Of a DNA stretch of 64,000 bases, positions 1-9,872 are shown one piece after another. Every line of letters starts with the position of its first letter. Positions within the stretch are counted from its first letter, which is position 1. Under the pieces are notes generated by a model. The model saw only the letters and a program-made list of their open reading frames with translations, searched no databases and was not told the origin of the DNA. The DNA is from Lacrimispora xylanisolvens (GTDB lineage Bacteria > Bacillota > Clostridia > Lachnospirales > Lachnospiraceae): contig CP070896.1 in assembly GCA_017084465.1 (NCBI GenBank), forward strand, positions 1,364,001 to 1,428,000. The letters are read 5' to 3'. Made by a program: the position numbers and the translations under genes.

Positions 1-12
1 AATGAGCTATAA

Positions 13-39
13 TACTCCTGCGTATTTTGGGCAGGAGTA
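13..39. terminator. Hairpin at window start, possible terminator of an upstream gene
   Basis: A 9-bp perfect stem (TACTCCTGC paired with GCAGGAGTA) with a 9-nt loop is followed by CCGTTTAAAAAA. It could end transcription of a gene lying before the window. No long U-run follows on either strand, so the assignment is weak. Confidence 0.35.
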
Positions 40-185
40 CCGTTTAAAAAACTTATTATTCTTTATAGTATATGGGACGATAAAGTAATAAACGGAATGA
101 ACAGGATTGCAATGTCGTTTTTACAATACTCGATAAACAGACTATGTGAGAATACGCCACTAAACAAAGATAAGGATGTCATAAT

Positions 186-611
186 ATGAATTTTATTGAT
201 ATTAAAGGAAGTCTGCATAATAGGTGCATTTTAGATATTATTTTCCTTAGCCAGTACTTACCTACAGAAGAGAAATTGAATCATCTTGCCGAGATGTATG
301 AGTCGGATGCTAATGTTTTTTCGTTTGCCTGTAATGTTAATGGAATTACTTGCGGTGTAATTATTCTTAAACGCCTAATTAAGGACGAGTTTGAAATTTT
401 AAGCATAGCTACTTCCCCAACTGTTAGGAATAAAGGTATTGCATCCAAGTTAATATCTTTCTCTATCAAAGCTCTCAAATGTAGCATATTAAAAGCAGAA
501 ACAGACGATGATGCTATTGGATTCTATCGTAAATATGGCTTTCAGCTTGTATCATCAGAAGAAAAATATCCGGGCACGATTCGTTATCTCTGTACGTTGA
601 AATTATCTTGA
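186..611 (+). CDS. GNAT-family N-acetyltransferase
   Basis: A 141-residue protein of the GCN5-related acetyltransferase superfamily, which moves an acetyl group from acetyl-CoA to an amine. The acetyl-CoA pyrophosphate loop is visible around residues 78-90 (ATSPTVRNKGIASKL), preceded by the beta4 strand FEILSIATS. The C-terminal part ends with the usual AIGFYRKYGF segment. The length suits a single-domain GNAT. The ATG follows AAGGATGTCATA, a modest ribosome binding site. The gene reads on the plus strand and abuts the 3-prime end of the degenerate group II intron on the other strand. The substrate cannot be told from the sequence. Confidence 0.85.
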   Translation: MNFIDIKGSLHNRCILDIIFLSQYLPTEEKLNHLAEMYESDANVFSFACNVNGITCGVIILKRLIKDEFEILSIATSPTVRNKGIASKLISFSIKALKCSILKAETDDDAIGFYRKYGFQLVSSEEKYPGTIRYLCTLKLS

Positions 612-621
612 TTTCATCTCC

Positions 622-1283
622 AATCGAGTAGGGGAGATTTTCTCTCCCCTCTCACACCACCGTACATGCCGTTCGGCATACGGCGGTTCAATATAACTTC
701 AAAGCATGGCGTCCTAAATAGTAACCCAAGCAACTTACAAGACCCGCTTCAGAAAGTTTTTTTCTTTGAAATTGCTCTGACTATGCATGTTTTCGTCACT
801 ACCCATTGGTAGTGATACCCATATATGCTGTCTGCCTAGCCCTGTCTTTTCCTATTCCAAGCTTTTGCAATCCCCATTGTCTCTTTGACGGCACTTTCCA
901 TTGTTTCCAGATGATTACTCGAAGCCGTGTTCGCAAATGAGCGTCTATGTCAGTTAATACAGTTTTCATTGAGCCCAGAGCATAGTAATTTATCCATCCC
1001 CGTATGACCTGGTTTAGTTTCTCTACCCTCCTGAAGGGTTGGGGGTGAGTAATTCCTCTTTTTACGTATTAAGGTTACGATTGCCTTTGGGACTTTGTTG
1101 TTTACAGCCAACTTATCCGCTTAATACGCCTTATTATTAGGTTTCTTTCCGTCGGGCCACGGTTTCGCTATTGCTTCTTCTCGCCTGCACCTCGCAGTGC
1201 AAACCTTGCAAATCGCTACCAGGTTCGTCGGCAACTACGCCCTTTGGGACTTTCACCCAAGGTTCGGAACATGCCCGTCATAC
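622..1283 (-). mobile_element. Degenerate, internally deleted group IIC intron
   Basis: On the minus strand the 5-prime end reads GTATGACGGGCATG followed by a GGGTGAAAGTCCC segment typical of domain I. The 3-prime end carries a domain V-like hairpin (positions about 650-690, CCGCCGTATG...CATGTACGGTGG) and a domain VI-like stem GGGGAGA...TCTCCCC followed by CTACTCGATT, where the branch-point A is expected. The element starts a few bases after the T-run of the terminator at 1287-1322, the usual target of bacterial class C introns. At about 660 bp it is far shorter than a full 1.9-kb intron because most of the reverse transcriptase gene is missing. It is therefore not self-mobile. Confidence 0.75.
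799..1023 (-). pseudogene. Fragment of group II intron reverse transcriptase/maturase, C-terminal part
   Basis: Translation on the minus strand gives about 70 residues with the maturase-type signature GWINYYALGSMKTVL, then LRTRLRVIIWKQWK and a KDRARQTAY-like segment, before two stop codons. This matches the thumb/maturase region found near the C-terminus of class C intron-encoded proteins. The reverse transcriptase palm with its YADD motif is absent. The fragment is the coding remnant of the intron at 622-1283. Confidence 0.75.
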
Positions 1284-1286
1284 TGC

Positions 1287-1322
1287 AAAAAAGAGGAGCC
1301 GCACAAAGCGAACTCCTCTTTT
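1287..1322 (-). terminator. Rho-independent terminator after the GGGtGRT gene
   Basis: On the minus strand AAAAGAGGAG pairs with CTCCTCTTTT around a 14-nt loop, and a T-run follows. It lies about 45 bp past the stop of the GGGtGRT gene. The group IIC intron begins directly behind it. Confidence 0.85.
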
Positions 1323-1365
1323 CTATATCAAATGGTATTTTCCCTTGAAAATCAAGGTTTTATCA

Positions 1366-2378
1366 TTAGAATTTACCTGCGTTAGCAGCCTCTTCGATTC
1401 CAACAGCTACAGCTACAGTGGCGCCAACCATTGGGTTGTTACCCATGCCGATCAGACCCATCATCTCTACATGAGCCGGAACGGAAGAAGAACCTGCGAA
1501 CTGAGCGTCAGAGTGCATACGTCCCATAGTATCTGTCATACCATAGGAAGCTGGACCTGCTGCCATGTTATCTGGGTGAAGGGTACGTCCTGTACCGCCG
1601 CCGGAAGCGACTGAGAAGTACTTTTTGCCTTTTTCTGTACATTCCTTTTTGTAGGTTCCTGCTACCGGATGCTGGAATCTGGTTGGGTTGGTGGAGTTAC
1701 CAGTGATGGAAACGTCAACGCCTTCCTTCCACATGATAGCAACGCCTTCTGTTACGTCGTTAGCGCCGTAGCAGTTAACTTTTTTGCTCTTAAACCTTCT
1801 GAATAGGATTTTCTGAACAGTTCTTTTACTTCGCCTGTGTAATAATCCATCTCAGTTTCTACATATGTAAATCCATTGATTCTGGAAATGATTTGAGCTG
1901 CGTCTTTTCCTAAACCGTTTAAGATTACTCTTAATGGTTTCTGACGTACTTTGTTAGCCTTCTCAGCAATACCGATAGCGCCTTCTGCTGCTGCAAAGGA
2001 CTCGTGACCAGCAAGGAAACAGAAGCAGTCTGTGCCCTCTTCCAGAAGCATCTTTCCAAGATTACCATGACCAATACCAACATTACGCTGATCTGCTACG
2101 GAACCTGGGATACAGAAAGCCTGAAGACCTTCACCAATTGCTGCTGCTGCATCTGCTGCTTTTCTGCAGCCTTTTTTGATTGCGATCGCTGCGCCTACTG
2201 TATAAGCCCAACAAGCATTTTCAAAACAGATAGGCTGGATCTTCTTCACCTGTTCGTAAACATCCAGACCTGCATCTTTAGTAATCTTTTCCGCTTCTTC
2301 AATGGAAGCGATGCCATAGCTGTTTAAAACAGAATTGATTTTGTCAATTCTTCTCTCATATGATTCAAATAAAGCCAT
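1366..2378 (-). CDS. GGGtGRT family protein (one frameshift)
   Basis: About 337 residues once a one-base shift in the T-run near 1780 is corrected. The two pieces join into one protein of the conserved family named for the motif GGGTGRT, here seen as SGGGTGRTLHPDN in the C-terminal third. Alanine- and glycine-rich stretches such as GNLGKMLLEEGTDCFCF precede it. The start MALFESYERR is chosen because GGAGG lies 8 nt upstream; an upstream ATG lacks such a site. It is co-transcribed behind an iron-sulfur scaffold-like gene, a pairing that recurs in Clostridia. The biochemical role of the family is, to my knowledge, not established. Confidence 0.85.
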
Positions 2379-2452
2379 TATCTTGTCCTCCTTATTATTG
2401 GCCAAATCTCTTCGCTTTCATAACCGGATACCGGCAGGCTTTCGCCGACCGA

Positions 2453-3146
2453 TTATTCGTGTCTTGGGTCAATGATCTTTGCAGCTTCCGCTACACGGCC
2501 GTACTGTCCTTTTGCTTTTTTCCCAAGCAGTGTTGGGATCATCACCTTTTTTGATGAAATCAGTCATCTTACCAAGACTTACGAACTGATAACCAATGAT
2601 CTGATCTTCTGCATCAAGAGCTATACCAGTTACATAGCCTTCAGCCATTTCCAAATAGCGAGGACCTTTCTTTAAGGTTCCATACATGGTACCAACCTGA
2701 GAACGAAGACCTTTTCCTAAGTCTTCCAGTCCCGCACCAACTGGAAGTCCGTCTTCTGAGAATGCACTCTGAGTTCTTCCGTATGCGATCTGTAAGAATA
2801 ACTCTCTCATCGCTGTATTGATGGCATCACAAACAAGGTCTGTATTCAATGCCTCTAAAACGGTTAATCCTGGCAGAATCTCAGCTGCCATAGCAGCGGA
2901 ATGTGTCATACCGGAGCATCCGATTGTTTCTACTAATGCTTCCTGAATAATACCCTCTTTTACGTTAAGAGTCAGCTTGCATGCGCCCTGCTGGGGAGCA
3001 CACCAGCCAACACCGTGTGTCAGACCGGAGATATCTTTAACTTCTTTTGATTTTACCCATTTTGCTTCTTCTGGGATTGGAGCAGCGCCGTGATGAACGC
3101 CCTGTGCTACTGTGCACATCTCTTCTACTTCATGTGAATAAATCAT
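2453..3146 (-). CDS. NifU-like iron-sulfur cluster assembly scaffold protein (C-terminal frameshift)
   Basis: About 230 residues of a scaffold-type protein related to the IscU/NifU N-terminal fold. The conserved cysteines occur in GWCAPQQGACKL and ETIGCSGMTHSAAMAAEIL. A one-base insertion in the T-run near 2518 scrambles the last residues; corrected, the protein ends GRVAEAAKIIDPRHE. It is the first gene of a two-gene operon with the GGGtGRT protein, and its stop lies about 75 bp before that start. The ATG is preceded by AAAGGAG and by an extended -10 promoter at 3195. This longer branch differs from classic ~130-residue IscU, so its client pathway is uncertain. Confidence 0.8.
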
Positions 3147-3194
3147 GTTAAAACTCCTTTCAAATAAGTAATCATCATGAAAAGTACTTTGTTA

Positions 3195-3203
3195 ATTATA
3201 TCA
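3195..3203 (-). promoter_or_regulatory. Extended -10 promoter of the scaffold/GGGtGRT operon
   Basis: On the minus strand the sequence TGATATAAT gives a perfect TATAAT at 3195-3200 with the TG of an extended -10 one base upstream. No convincing TTGACA lies 17 bp further up. It sits about 50 bp before the ATG at 3146. Confidence 0.6.
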
Positions 3204-3267
3204 CATCATACTTGATACCATTTTCTCATATTCTGTCGAATTCCGCAAGTCTTTTTTAGGGGCTTGC

Positions 3268-3320
3268 AAAACAGCCGGAGGAAGAATCTGACCCATTCCT
3301 TCTCTCCGGCCGTCTGTTTT
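3268..3320 (-). terminator. Terminator hairpin after the NlpC/P60 gene
   Basis: The arms AAAACAG-CCGGAG and CTCCGGCCGTCTGTTTT can pair imperfectly around a 23-nt loop just past the stop at 3326. On the minus strand the hairpin ends in CTGTTTTGC. The short U-tract makes it moderate. Confidence 0.5.
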
Positions 3321-3325
3321 ACACA

Positions 3326-4573
3326 CTATTGTATCACTCTTCTGACCGACAAGATGGTACGGTAAGTAGCTGTACCAACCTTGATACCGGTAGCTGGAGA
3401 GCTTGCATGAACAATCTGACCATTCCCGATATAAATACCAATATGACCTGCATAACAGATTAAATCTCCAGGCTGGGCATCGGAATAAGAGACTTCTGCT
3501 CCGACAGAACGCTGCTCGGAGGAACTTCTTGGCAGCGAATATCCAAAATGCCTGTACACGCCCTGCACAAATCCGGAGCAGTCTGTTCCGTTTGTCAGAC
3601 TGGTTCCGCCAAACACATAGGGGTTCCCCACAAACTGCAGACCGTAATCCGCAACTGATCTTCCCCTGAGCCGTTCCCCCTGTACTTTTCGATGCAGAAG
3701 GTCCGGAATATTTGTTATTATTATTGGTGCTTCGGCTTCCGGTGTTAGAGGCAGCTTTTTTCCTTGCATCCTCTTCCGCCTTTTTTCTCGCCTGCTCTGC
3801 TGCTTTTTTTCTGGCCTCTTCTTCCTTGGTCTTTCGGATTTCTTCATTCTTTTTTGCTACCGTCTGAGCATAAAGATCTGCATCCTTCTTGGCCTGGGCC
3901 AGCTGGCTGTCAAAATTAGAGACTTCTTTTTTCTTTGTTGCAATGAGAGTTTCCAGCTGTTTCTTCTGATCCTTATACTCCAGTTCCATTACTTCCATCT
4001 CATTCTTGTCCTCTTCCAGATCGTCCTTATAATCTGCAACCTGCTGCTTCGTCTCCTGGAATTTTACAAGCATCTTCCGGTCATATGTATAGATTCCTTC
4101 CACATATTCCGCTTTATTAAGCAGATCCGACATATCCTTTACCTGCAGAAAATATCCATGTATTCTGTATCACCCTTCTCATACATATACTGGATTCTTT
4201 TTTTCATGGCAAGATACTGCTTTTCTTCTTCTTTCTTCGCTTCCTGATAATCCGATTCAGCCTGTTTAATTTCTTTTTCTTTATTGGCCATATCGTTTTC
4301 TAACACTTTAATATCTGATAAAAGAGCAGTTAAATCAGTGGTAAGCTTAGAGACCTGATTCTGAGCCGCATTTTTCTTGTTGGCGGCATCCTGTGCCTGT
4401 TTATTGGCCTCATTCAGCTTTTTCTGAGCTTCCTGCTTTTCTTTTTCCGCCTTGGAAGTCGCAAAGACCGGAACAGTCTGTGTGCAGACCATGGCACTTA
4501 TCATTATACCGCAGAACAGTCTTCGCAGTACCCCTGCATTTTTATGATACATAATCTGTACTTTTCGCTTCAT
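3326..4573 (-). CDS. Secreted NlpC/P60 peptidoglycan endopeptidase with N-terminal coiled coil (two frameshifts)
   Basis: About 415 residues after correcting one-base shifts near 4142 and 3680. A signal peptide (residues about 15-38, hydrophobic LFCGIMISAMVC then VPVFATS) is followed by a long charged coiled coil rich in K, E and Q. A low-complexity SNTGSRSTNNNN linker comes next, and then a C-terminal NlpC/P60 domain. The catalytic cysteine is in NGTDCSGFVQGVY and the histidine in CYAGHIGIYIGNG. Such enzymes cut gamma-D-glutamyl-diamino acid bonds in the wall, and the coiled coil resembles cell-separation hydrolases of the PcsB/CwlO type. The start follows AAAGGAACTGACG. Confidence 0.85.
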
Positions 4574-4659
4574 CGTCAGTTCCTTTGCATTTTTTCTATC
4601 TTTATCCCTCCTATATGTTAACGTAAACCGAGGGTAAAATTCAAGTCCAAAATGAAAAT

Positions 4660-6024
4660 TTATAAATTTTTTTTTTCCTGATGTTTTCCAATCTTTCTGG
4701 ATACCACAATAAAACACAGGAAAAACAGAATTCCCTTTATAATACTGGATATGGAAAAAAGCCCACCAGATTCCGTCAAGTCCCAAAGAGGTACTTCCAA
4801 GGAACATGGCAAGAGGAATTCTTGCCGTGGTAAACACAATACTGATTACAGAACTGAGCAAGGTTTTTCCAAGCCCCGAGAGCGCTCCTACCGTGGTAAG
4901 CTCCACACACATAAACATCTGACTGACACCTAAAATAACAAGATAACGCACTCCCATAGGAATTACATCTGCCTCATGTATAAATAGTCCAAATATCTGT
5001 TTGGGAAAAACAATCAGCAAAAAGGTACAGAATAATCCCCATAAAAACATGACTGCCACTGCCGTGAAATATCCTTTTTTTACTCTTCCATACTGCTTTG
5101 CTCCATAATTCTGGCCCACAAAGGAGTTAATCGCAGCTGCAAAACCATCTGCAGTCATCCACGAAATGGATTCAATCTGCCCGCCTACCCGGAGTACAGC
5201 AACTGCCGTATCACCAAATTCAGCTACAAACCTGGTTAAAATCATGGAAATACTGGTGTATATTAAATTCTGGACAGAAGCAGGGAATCCGATTCTGATC
5301 ATGGAGCTCATATAGTCCCATGGAACTCTCTGGGTCAGCCGTACCTTATCAAATACAAGTTTGTCTTTACGAATTGCTATTATAAATACAAGTGTTACAA
5401 CTGCCTGGGCAAAAACCGTAGCTGCTGCTGCACCAGCCACGCCAAAACCTTTTACCGGTCCCACTCCGAAAATTAAGATGGGATCTAAAATCATATTTAG
5501 GACAAGTCCTACCACATTGGCCTTTAAAGGAGTTCTGCTGTCTCCCATGGCTGTGAGGATACCTGTCAGAATCACATTCATATAGGAAAATACAATCAGT
5601 CCGCAGGTTATTTTAAATATATCTGGGCATTCTCAACGATTCCTCTGTTGCTCAGTCCAAAAAAACCAATCAGCGGTTTAGCGCCAAATATGCAAAGAGC
5701 ACCGTAAAGAACAGAAAACAGAATGCCAAGCTGAAGTGCCCCTGATGCATATTGGGCGGCTTCTTCTTTCCTGCCTCCGCCGAGAGCATGGGCAACTTTA
5801 ACCTGTCCGCCCATCTTAGCCAGTGCAACAACTCCCTGGGAAAGCCACACATACATACCCCCTGCCCCCACCGCGGCAACCGATGAAGCGCCAGCGATAC
5901 CGATCCACGCCATATCCGTTAAGTTATAAGCCATCTGGACCAATGCGGTGACCATAATAGGAAGTGCCAGCTCTGTAAGCGAAGTAAAGATGTGTCCCTT
6001 TAGTAAATCAACTTTTTTATTCAT
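4660..6024 (-). CDS. MATE family efflux transporter (two frameshifts)
   Basis: About 454 residues of a multidrug and toxic-compound extrusion protein, a cation-coupled antiporter of the inner membrane. The N-terminal half begins FTSLTELALPIMVTALVQMAYNLTDMAWIG (shown across residues 12-41), and a repeat of the fold starts near VPWDYMSSMIRIGFPASVQN. Twelve hydrophobic segments are expected and most are visible. One-base shifts fall near 5607 and in the T-run near 4756; with the second corrected the tail ends KIGKHQEKKNL. It is followed 87 bp later by the NlpC/P60 gene. The substrate is unknown. Confidence 0.85.
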
Positions 6025-6047
6025 AAAAAATTTTTCTCCGTTTCAAA

Positions 6048-6073
6048 AGGGCTGCCAAATGAGCGGCAGCCCT
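6048..6073 (-). terminator. Terminator after the GltA-like gene
   Basis: A perfect 9-bp stem (AGGGCTGCC with GGCAGCCCT) and an 8-nt loop. On the minus strand it is followed by TTTT. It lies 12 bp past the stop at 6086. Confidence 0.8.
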
Positions 6074-6085
6074 GATCTGTCCGGA

Positions 6086-7475
6086 TTAATTCCTGGCAGA
6101 AAGATATTCGTCAATTCCTCTTGCGCCAGCACGTCCGGCTTCCATGGCCAGGATTACAGTTGCAGCACCTGTCACTGCATCTCCTCCAGCATATACGCCT
6201 TCCTTGCTTGTCTTTCCTGTAGATTCCTCTGCAATAATACATCTGCGCTTATTAATATCCAGTCCCTTGGTGGTATTGGATATTAAAGGATTGGGGGGAT
6301 GTTCCCAGTGACATGATGACAGTATCTACATCAATGACAAATTCAGATCCTTTTACCTCTACAGGTCTTCTTCTGCCGGAAGCATCCGGTTCTCCAAGTT
6401 CCATTCTGATACATTTCATTCCGTTAACCCAGCCCTTCTCATCGGTGAGAATTTCAATGGGGTTTGACAGAAGATCGAATATAATTCCTTCTTCTTTTGC
6501 ATGATGGACTTCTTCCGCTCTTGCAGGAAGTTCCGCCTCGCTTCGTCTGTAAACAACATGCACCTCAGCACCAAGACGAAGAGCCGTTCTGGCTGCGTCC
6601 ATGGCAACGTTGCCACCGCCGACAACTGCTACCCTATTACCCGCTACAATTGGGGTATCATAGTCGTCACGGAATGCTTTCATTAAATTACTTCTTGTTA
6701 AGTATTCATTGGCAGAGAATACACCGTTGGCATTCTCTCCAGGAATTCCCATGAACATTGGAAGTCCTGCTCCTGAACCGATGAATACAGCCTGGAAGCC
6801 TTCTTCATCAAGAAGCTCATCAATAGTAACAGACTTTCCAACGATTACATTGGTCTCAATCTTAACGCCCAGCTTTCTGACGTTGTCGATCTCCGGCTGT
6901 ACTACGCCGTCTTTAGGAAGACGGAACTCAGGAATACCATAAGTAAGTACACCGCCAGGCTCATGAAGAGCTTCAAATATTGTAACTTCATATCCCAGCT
7001 TTGCAAGATCCCCTGCACAGGTAAGACCAGAAGGGCCGGATCCGATGACTGCTACTTTCTTTCCATTAGTTTTTTCAGGTGCTTCCGGAACAATTCCATG
7101 CTCTCTGGACCAGTCTGCAACAAACCGCTCCAGCTTGCCGATAGAAACCGGCTCTCCCTTAATTCCGCGGATGCACTGACCTTCACACTGACTCTCCTGG
7201 GGACAAACACGTCCGCATACTGCTGGAAGTGCTGAGGATAGTGCAATCACTTTTGCAGCTTCCTCAATATTGCCTTCTTCCACCTCTTTAATAAAACCAG
7301 GTATATTAATGGCTACAGGACAACCCTTTACGCACTTGGGATTCTTGCACTGAATGCAGCGGCTGGCCTCTTCTCTTGCTTCTTCTTCATTATATCCAAG
7401 ACATACTTCTTCAAAGTTTGTTGCTCTTACTTTTGGATCCTGTTCTCTGACTGGTACTTTCTTTAAAACGTCCAT
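6086..7475 (-). CDS. GltA/NfnB-type NAD(P)-dependent FAD and Fe-S oxidoreductase subunit (one frameshift)
   Basis: About 462 residues after fixing an extra base in the G-run near 6296; the corrected tail ends REIDEYLSARN. The N-terminal domain holds cysteines for two [4Fe-4S] clusters (CIQCKNPKCVKGCP and CGRVCPQESQCEGQC). A dinucleotide fold follows with AVIGSGPSGLTCAG for FAD and VAVVGGGNVAMDAA for NAD(P). These belong to the glutamate synthase small-subunit family. With the partner gene at 7475-8366 it forms the pair known as NfnAB, SudAB or NADPH-dependent sulfide dehydrogenase/ferredoxin:NADP oxidoreductase. The start codon overlaps the partner's stop by one base (TAATG), implying translational coupling. 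No large GltB subunit is nearby, which favours the Nfn/Sud role. Confidence 0.85.
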
Positions 7476-8366
7476 TAGTTATCACCTCCACACTGTCCGC
7501 AGCCGCCATGATGAGTATCGCCTTCCCGGGTTTTTAAAATTGCACGCCCTTCTTCGCTCTTATACATCATCTGACGCTTCATGGCCTCGTCAAAATTCAC
7601 TTTATGGCCGTCAAATTCCGGTCCATCCACGCAGGCAAATTTGACTTCGTCCCCAACAGTGATACGACAGGCTCCGCACATTCCTGTACCGTCTACCATG
7701 ACTGGGTTTAAGCTGACAACGGTTGGAATTCCTAATTCCTTTGTTAAAAGGCAGGTAAACTTCATCATAATCATAGGGCCGATGGCAACACAAACATCGT
7801 ACTGTTTTCCCTGATTATTCACAAGATCCTTAATTACTTCGGTAACCATTCCTTTTCTCTCATAGGAACCGTCATCTGTGGTCACATATAAATTGCCGGC
7901 CTGCTCTCTCATGGCATCTTCTAAGATCAGCAGATCCTTTGTCTTTGCGCCAACGATTACATCAACCGATATTCCGTGCTCCCTCATCCATTTTACCTGA
8001 GGATAAACAGGAGCAGTTCCAACACCACCGGCTACAAATAAATATTTCCGTTTCTTTACTTCCTCTAAATCTTCCTCTACAAATTCAGATGCATTACCTA
8101 AAGGTCCTACTACATCCTCAAAGCTGTCCCCTGTTTTTTAAATCAGCCATCTTTTCCGTGCTGGCACCCACTGTCTGAAATACAATGGTAATTGTCCCTT
8201 TGTCACGGTTATAATCACAGATCGTGAGCGGAATACGCTCCCCTCTGTCATCCATCTTTACGATAACAAATTCTCCAGGCTGGCAGGCTTTGGCAATCCG
8301 GGGTGCTTCCACATCCATCAGATAGATCTTGTCAGCTAACATCTCTGCTTTTAAAATCCTGTACAT
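7475..8366 (-). CDS. NfnA/SudB-type ferredoxin-NADP reductase subunit (one frameshift)
   Basis: About 296 residues of the dihydroorotate-dehydrogenase electron-transfer (PyrK-like) family, with an FAD/NAD-binding fold and a C-terminal [2Fe-2S] cluster. The FAD motif region is IPLTICDYNRDKGTITIVFQ, the NAD site LFVAGGVGTAPVYPQ, and the cluster cysteines lie in GTGMCGACRITVGDEVKFACVDGP. A one-base shift in the T-run near 8134 splits it. Two ATGs lie close together (8372 and 8366). The second is chosen because GGAGG is 6 nt upstream of it and touches the first. It makes an electron-bifurcating or sulfide/polysulfide-reducing complex with the GltA-like partner. Confidence 0.85.
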
Positions 8367-8508
8367 CTTCATCCTCCTAATGTCTTCGTGAATATACCTT
8401 TGCACCGTTCCTGAAAGCCTTCCTGACAATCAGGTGAAATGGTACTCTTTCCATATTATCATTTTTAAATATCAAAGACAATACGTAATAAAAAATATCA
8501 TTATTTTT

Positions 8509-9007
8509 TTATCGATTACCAGTCCGTTGGTACATGCGGAACGTATAGCACAAATTAAAGTATGTCTGTTCTTCACTTTCAGCACACATCTCCCAGCCGG
8601 TGTCCTGATCCAGATTTGGGAAATGGGTATCTGCACTGTATGCATAGTCTATATATGTCACATGAGCTGTATGGCAGTACGGAAGGAACTGTTCATATAT
8701 ACTCTGTCCGCCTATAACAAAACACTCTTTACCAGGATGCTTTTCAAGCTCTTTCATCACGTCTTCTATGCTGTGGCAGATGGTAGCGCCTTTCACTTTA
8801 TAACCGGTATTTCTGGTGAAGCACGATATTGGTTCTTCCATATAATGGCTGTTTGCCTGGAAAACTTTCCAATGTCTTACGGCCCATGATAATAACTTTT
8901 CCAAGAGTTTCCTCACGGAACATCCGCTTGTCCTCTGGTATGTTTACCAGAAGCTGTCCCTGGTTGCCAATGGACCAGTTTTTATCCACTGCTACAATTA
9001 AATTCAT
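8509..9007 (-). CDS. folA: Dihydrofolate reductase (one frameshift)
   Basis: About 165 residues, the normal length. It reduces dihydrofolate to tetrahydrofolate with NADPH. The family landmarks are in order: MNLIVAVDKNWSIG at the start, IPEDKRMFREET, IIMGRKTLESFP, YGRTNIVL, then CFVIGGQSIYEQFLPY and a THFPNLD strand near the end. A one-base insertion near 8817 breaks the frame between IVL and TRNTGYKV. The ATG at 9007 matches the family N-terminus and has AGGTGG 8 nt upstream; in-frame ATG and GTG codons 6 and 12 bp upstream are possible but less conserved. It follows the ThyX-like gene by 15 bp, in line with a thymidylate/folate operon. Confidence 0.9.
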
Positions 9008-9022
9008 AAGCATGTCCACCTT

Positions 9023-9646
9023 TTATTCTTCCTCTGCAAGAATCAGCTCCTTTGCATAAGGAAGGCTTTCAATCCAACTGCAGAATGTATGCCATTCCTG
9101 TAATTTGTGGCTTCTTCTTGCAAAATAAATGTTGATTAAAGTTTCATAATTTAATGTACAGGTACGCATCTGATTGTAGCTGGAAGGGAGAAGCTGGATC
9201 ATGTCATACCAGTCTTCCTTGTTCTTCGTTTCTATATAACGCAAACGAATCTTCTCTAATTCTTCCACAACACTTCCCATAAATGCAAGGGTTCCCTCTG
9301 TCATATGATCATGGCTGAAATCGTCCATATCAAATGGTTTTGAATGCATCTTATGCATGGTACTTGTAGAGTTCGCTACAGTAGATACCTTATAGGTATC
9401 GTATTCCTTCCACCAGTATATAGGAGCAGTCACATCCACTGAAACAAAGATCTGCCGGATAAATTTTCTATGATCGCTGCCAGCTTTTCTTAACCGTCTG
9501 GCAAGTCCCAGATCATTTGGTCCCAGTATGTACTCCCCTTCCTCATTATACTGGCTGTCCATACGGTCCCAGCTGTTCATTGGGTTTCTTGCACCACGTA
9601 TGGCGTTTTCTATGTTCATAACACTGGTTCTTTCACACTTTAACAT
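9023..9646 (-). CDS. Divergent ThyX-like (FAD-dependent thymidylate synthase family) protein
   Basis: 207 residues. Segments such as FIRQIFVSVDVTAPIYWW, TVANSTSTMHKM and YNQMRTCTLNYETLINIYFARR resemble the Thy1/ThyX fold, and the next gene is dihydrofolate reductase. Family members make dTMP from dUMP with FAD and methylene-tetrahydrofolate. The canonical RHRxxSxNExSxRY signature is not intact: the position expected to hold RHR reads KEY, although an ASNS-type block (VANSTSTM) follows. It may be a divergent branch or have another role. The ATG is supported by AAGGAAG 6-7 nt upstream and a promoter at 9694-9722. Confidence 0.6.
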   Translation of the reverse strand: MLKCERTSVMNIENAIRGARNPMNSWDRMDSQYNEEGEYILGPNDLGLARRLRKAGSDHRKFIRQIFVSVDVTAPIYWWKEYDTYKVSTVANSTSTMHKMHSKPFDMDDFSHDHMTEGTLAFMGSVVEELEKIRLRYIETKNKEDWYDMIQLLPSSYNQMRTCTLNYETLINIYFARRSHKLQEWHTFCSWIESLPYAKELILAEEE

Positions 9647-9693
9647 GGTATCTTCCTTTCTAACTGCGGATTCCCTCTTGCATGATCTTATCC

Positions 9694-9722
9694 ATTATAA
9701 AACAAAACGTGTGTTACGTCTA
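9694..9722 (-). promoter_or_regulatory. Sigma-A type promoter of the thyX-like/folA operon
   Basis: On the minus strand TAGACG and TATAAT are separated by 17 bp. The -10 box is perfect and the -35 box matches 4 of 6. It lies about 50 bp before the ATG at 9646. Confidence 0.6.
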
Positions 9723-9872
9723 TTCCTTTATTACCCTATTTGTTCTTAATAAACAAACATTATTTTTGCGAAAATTTACATAATAAAAAAAATAATATCT
9801 GTTTTCTATTGAATCATAGCCAATAGTCTTCTATAATTATAATATTAAGTTTTTGGAAGGAGAATGATACCA

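Noticed and set aside
1171..1614. Plus-strand frames opposite the GGGtGRT gene
   Set aside because: They are antisense to a conserved protein and to the group II intron end, with no independent coding signs.
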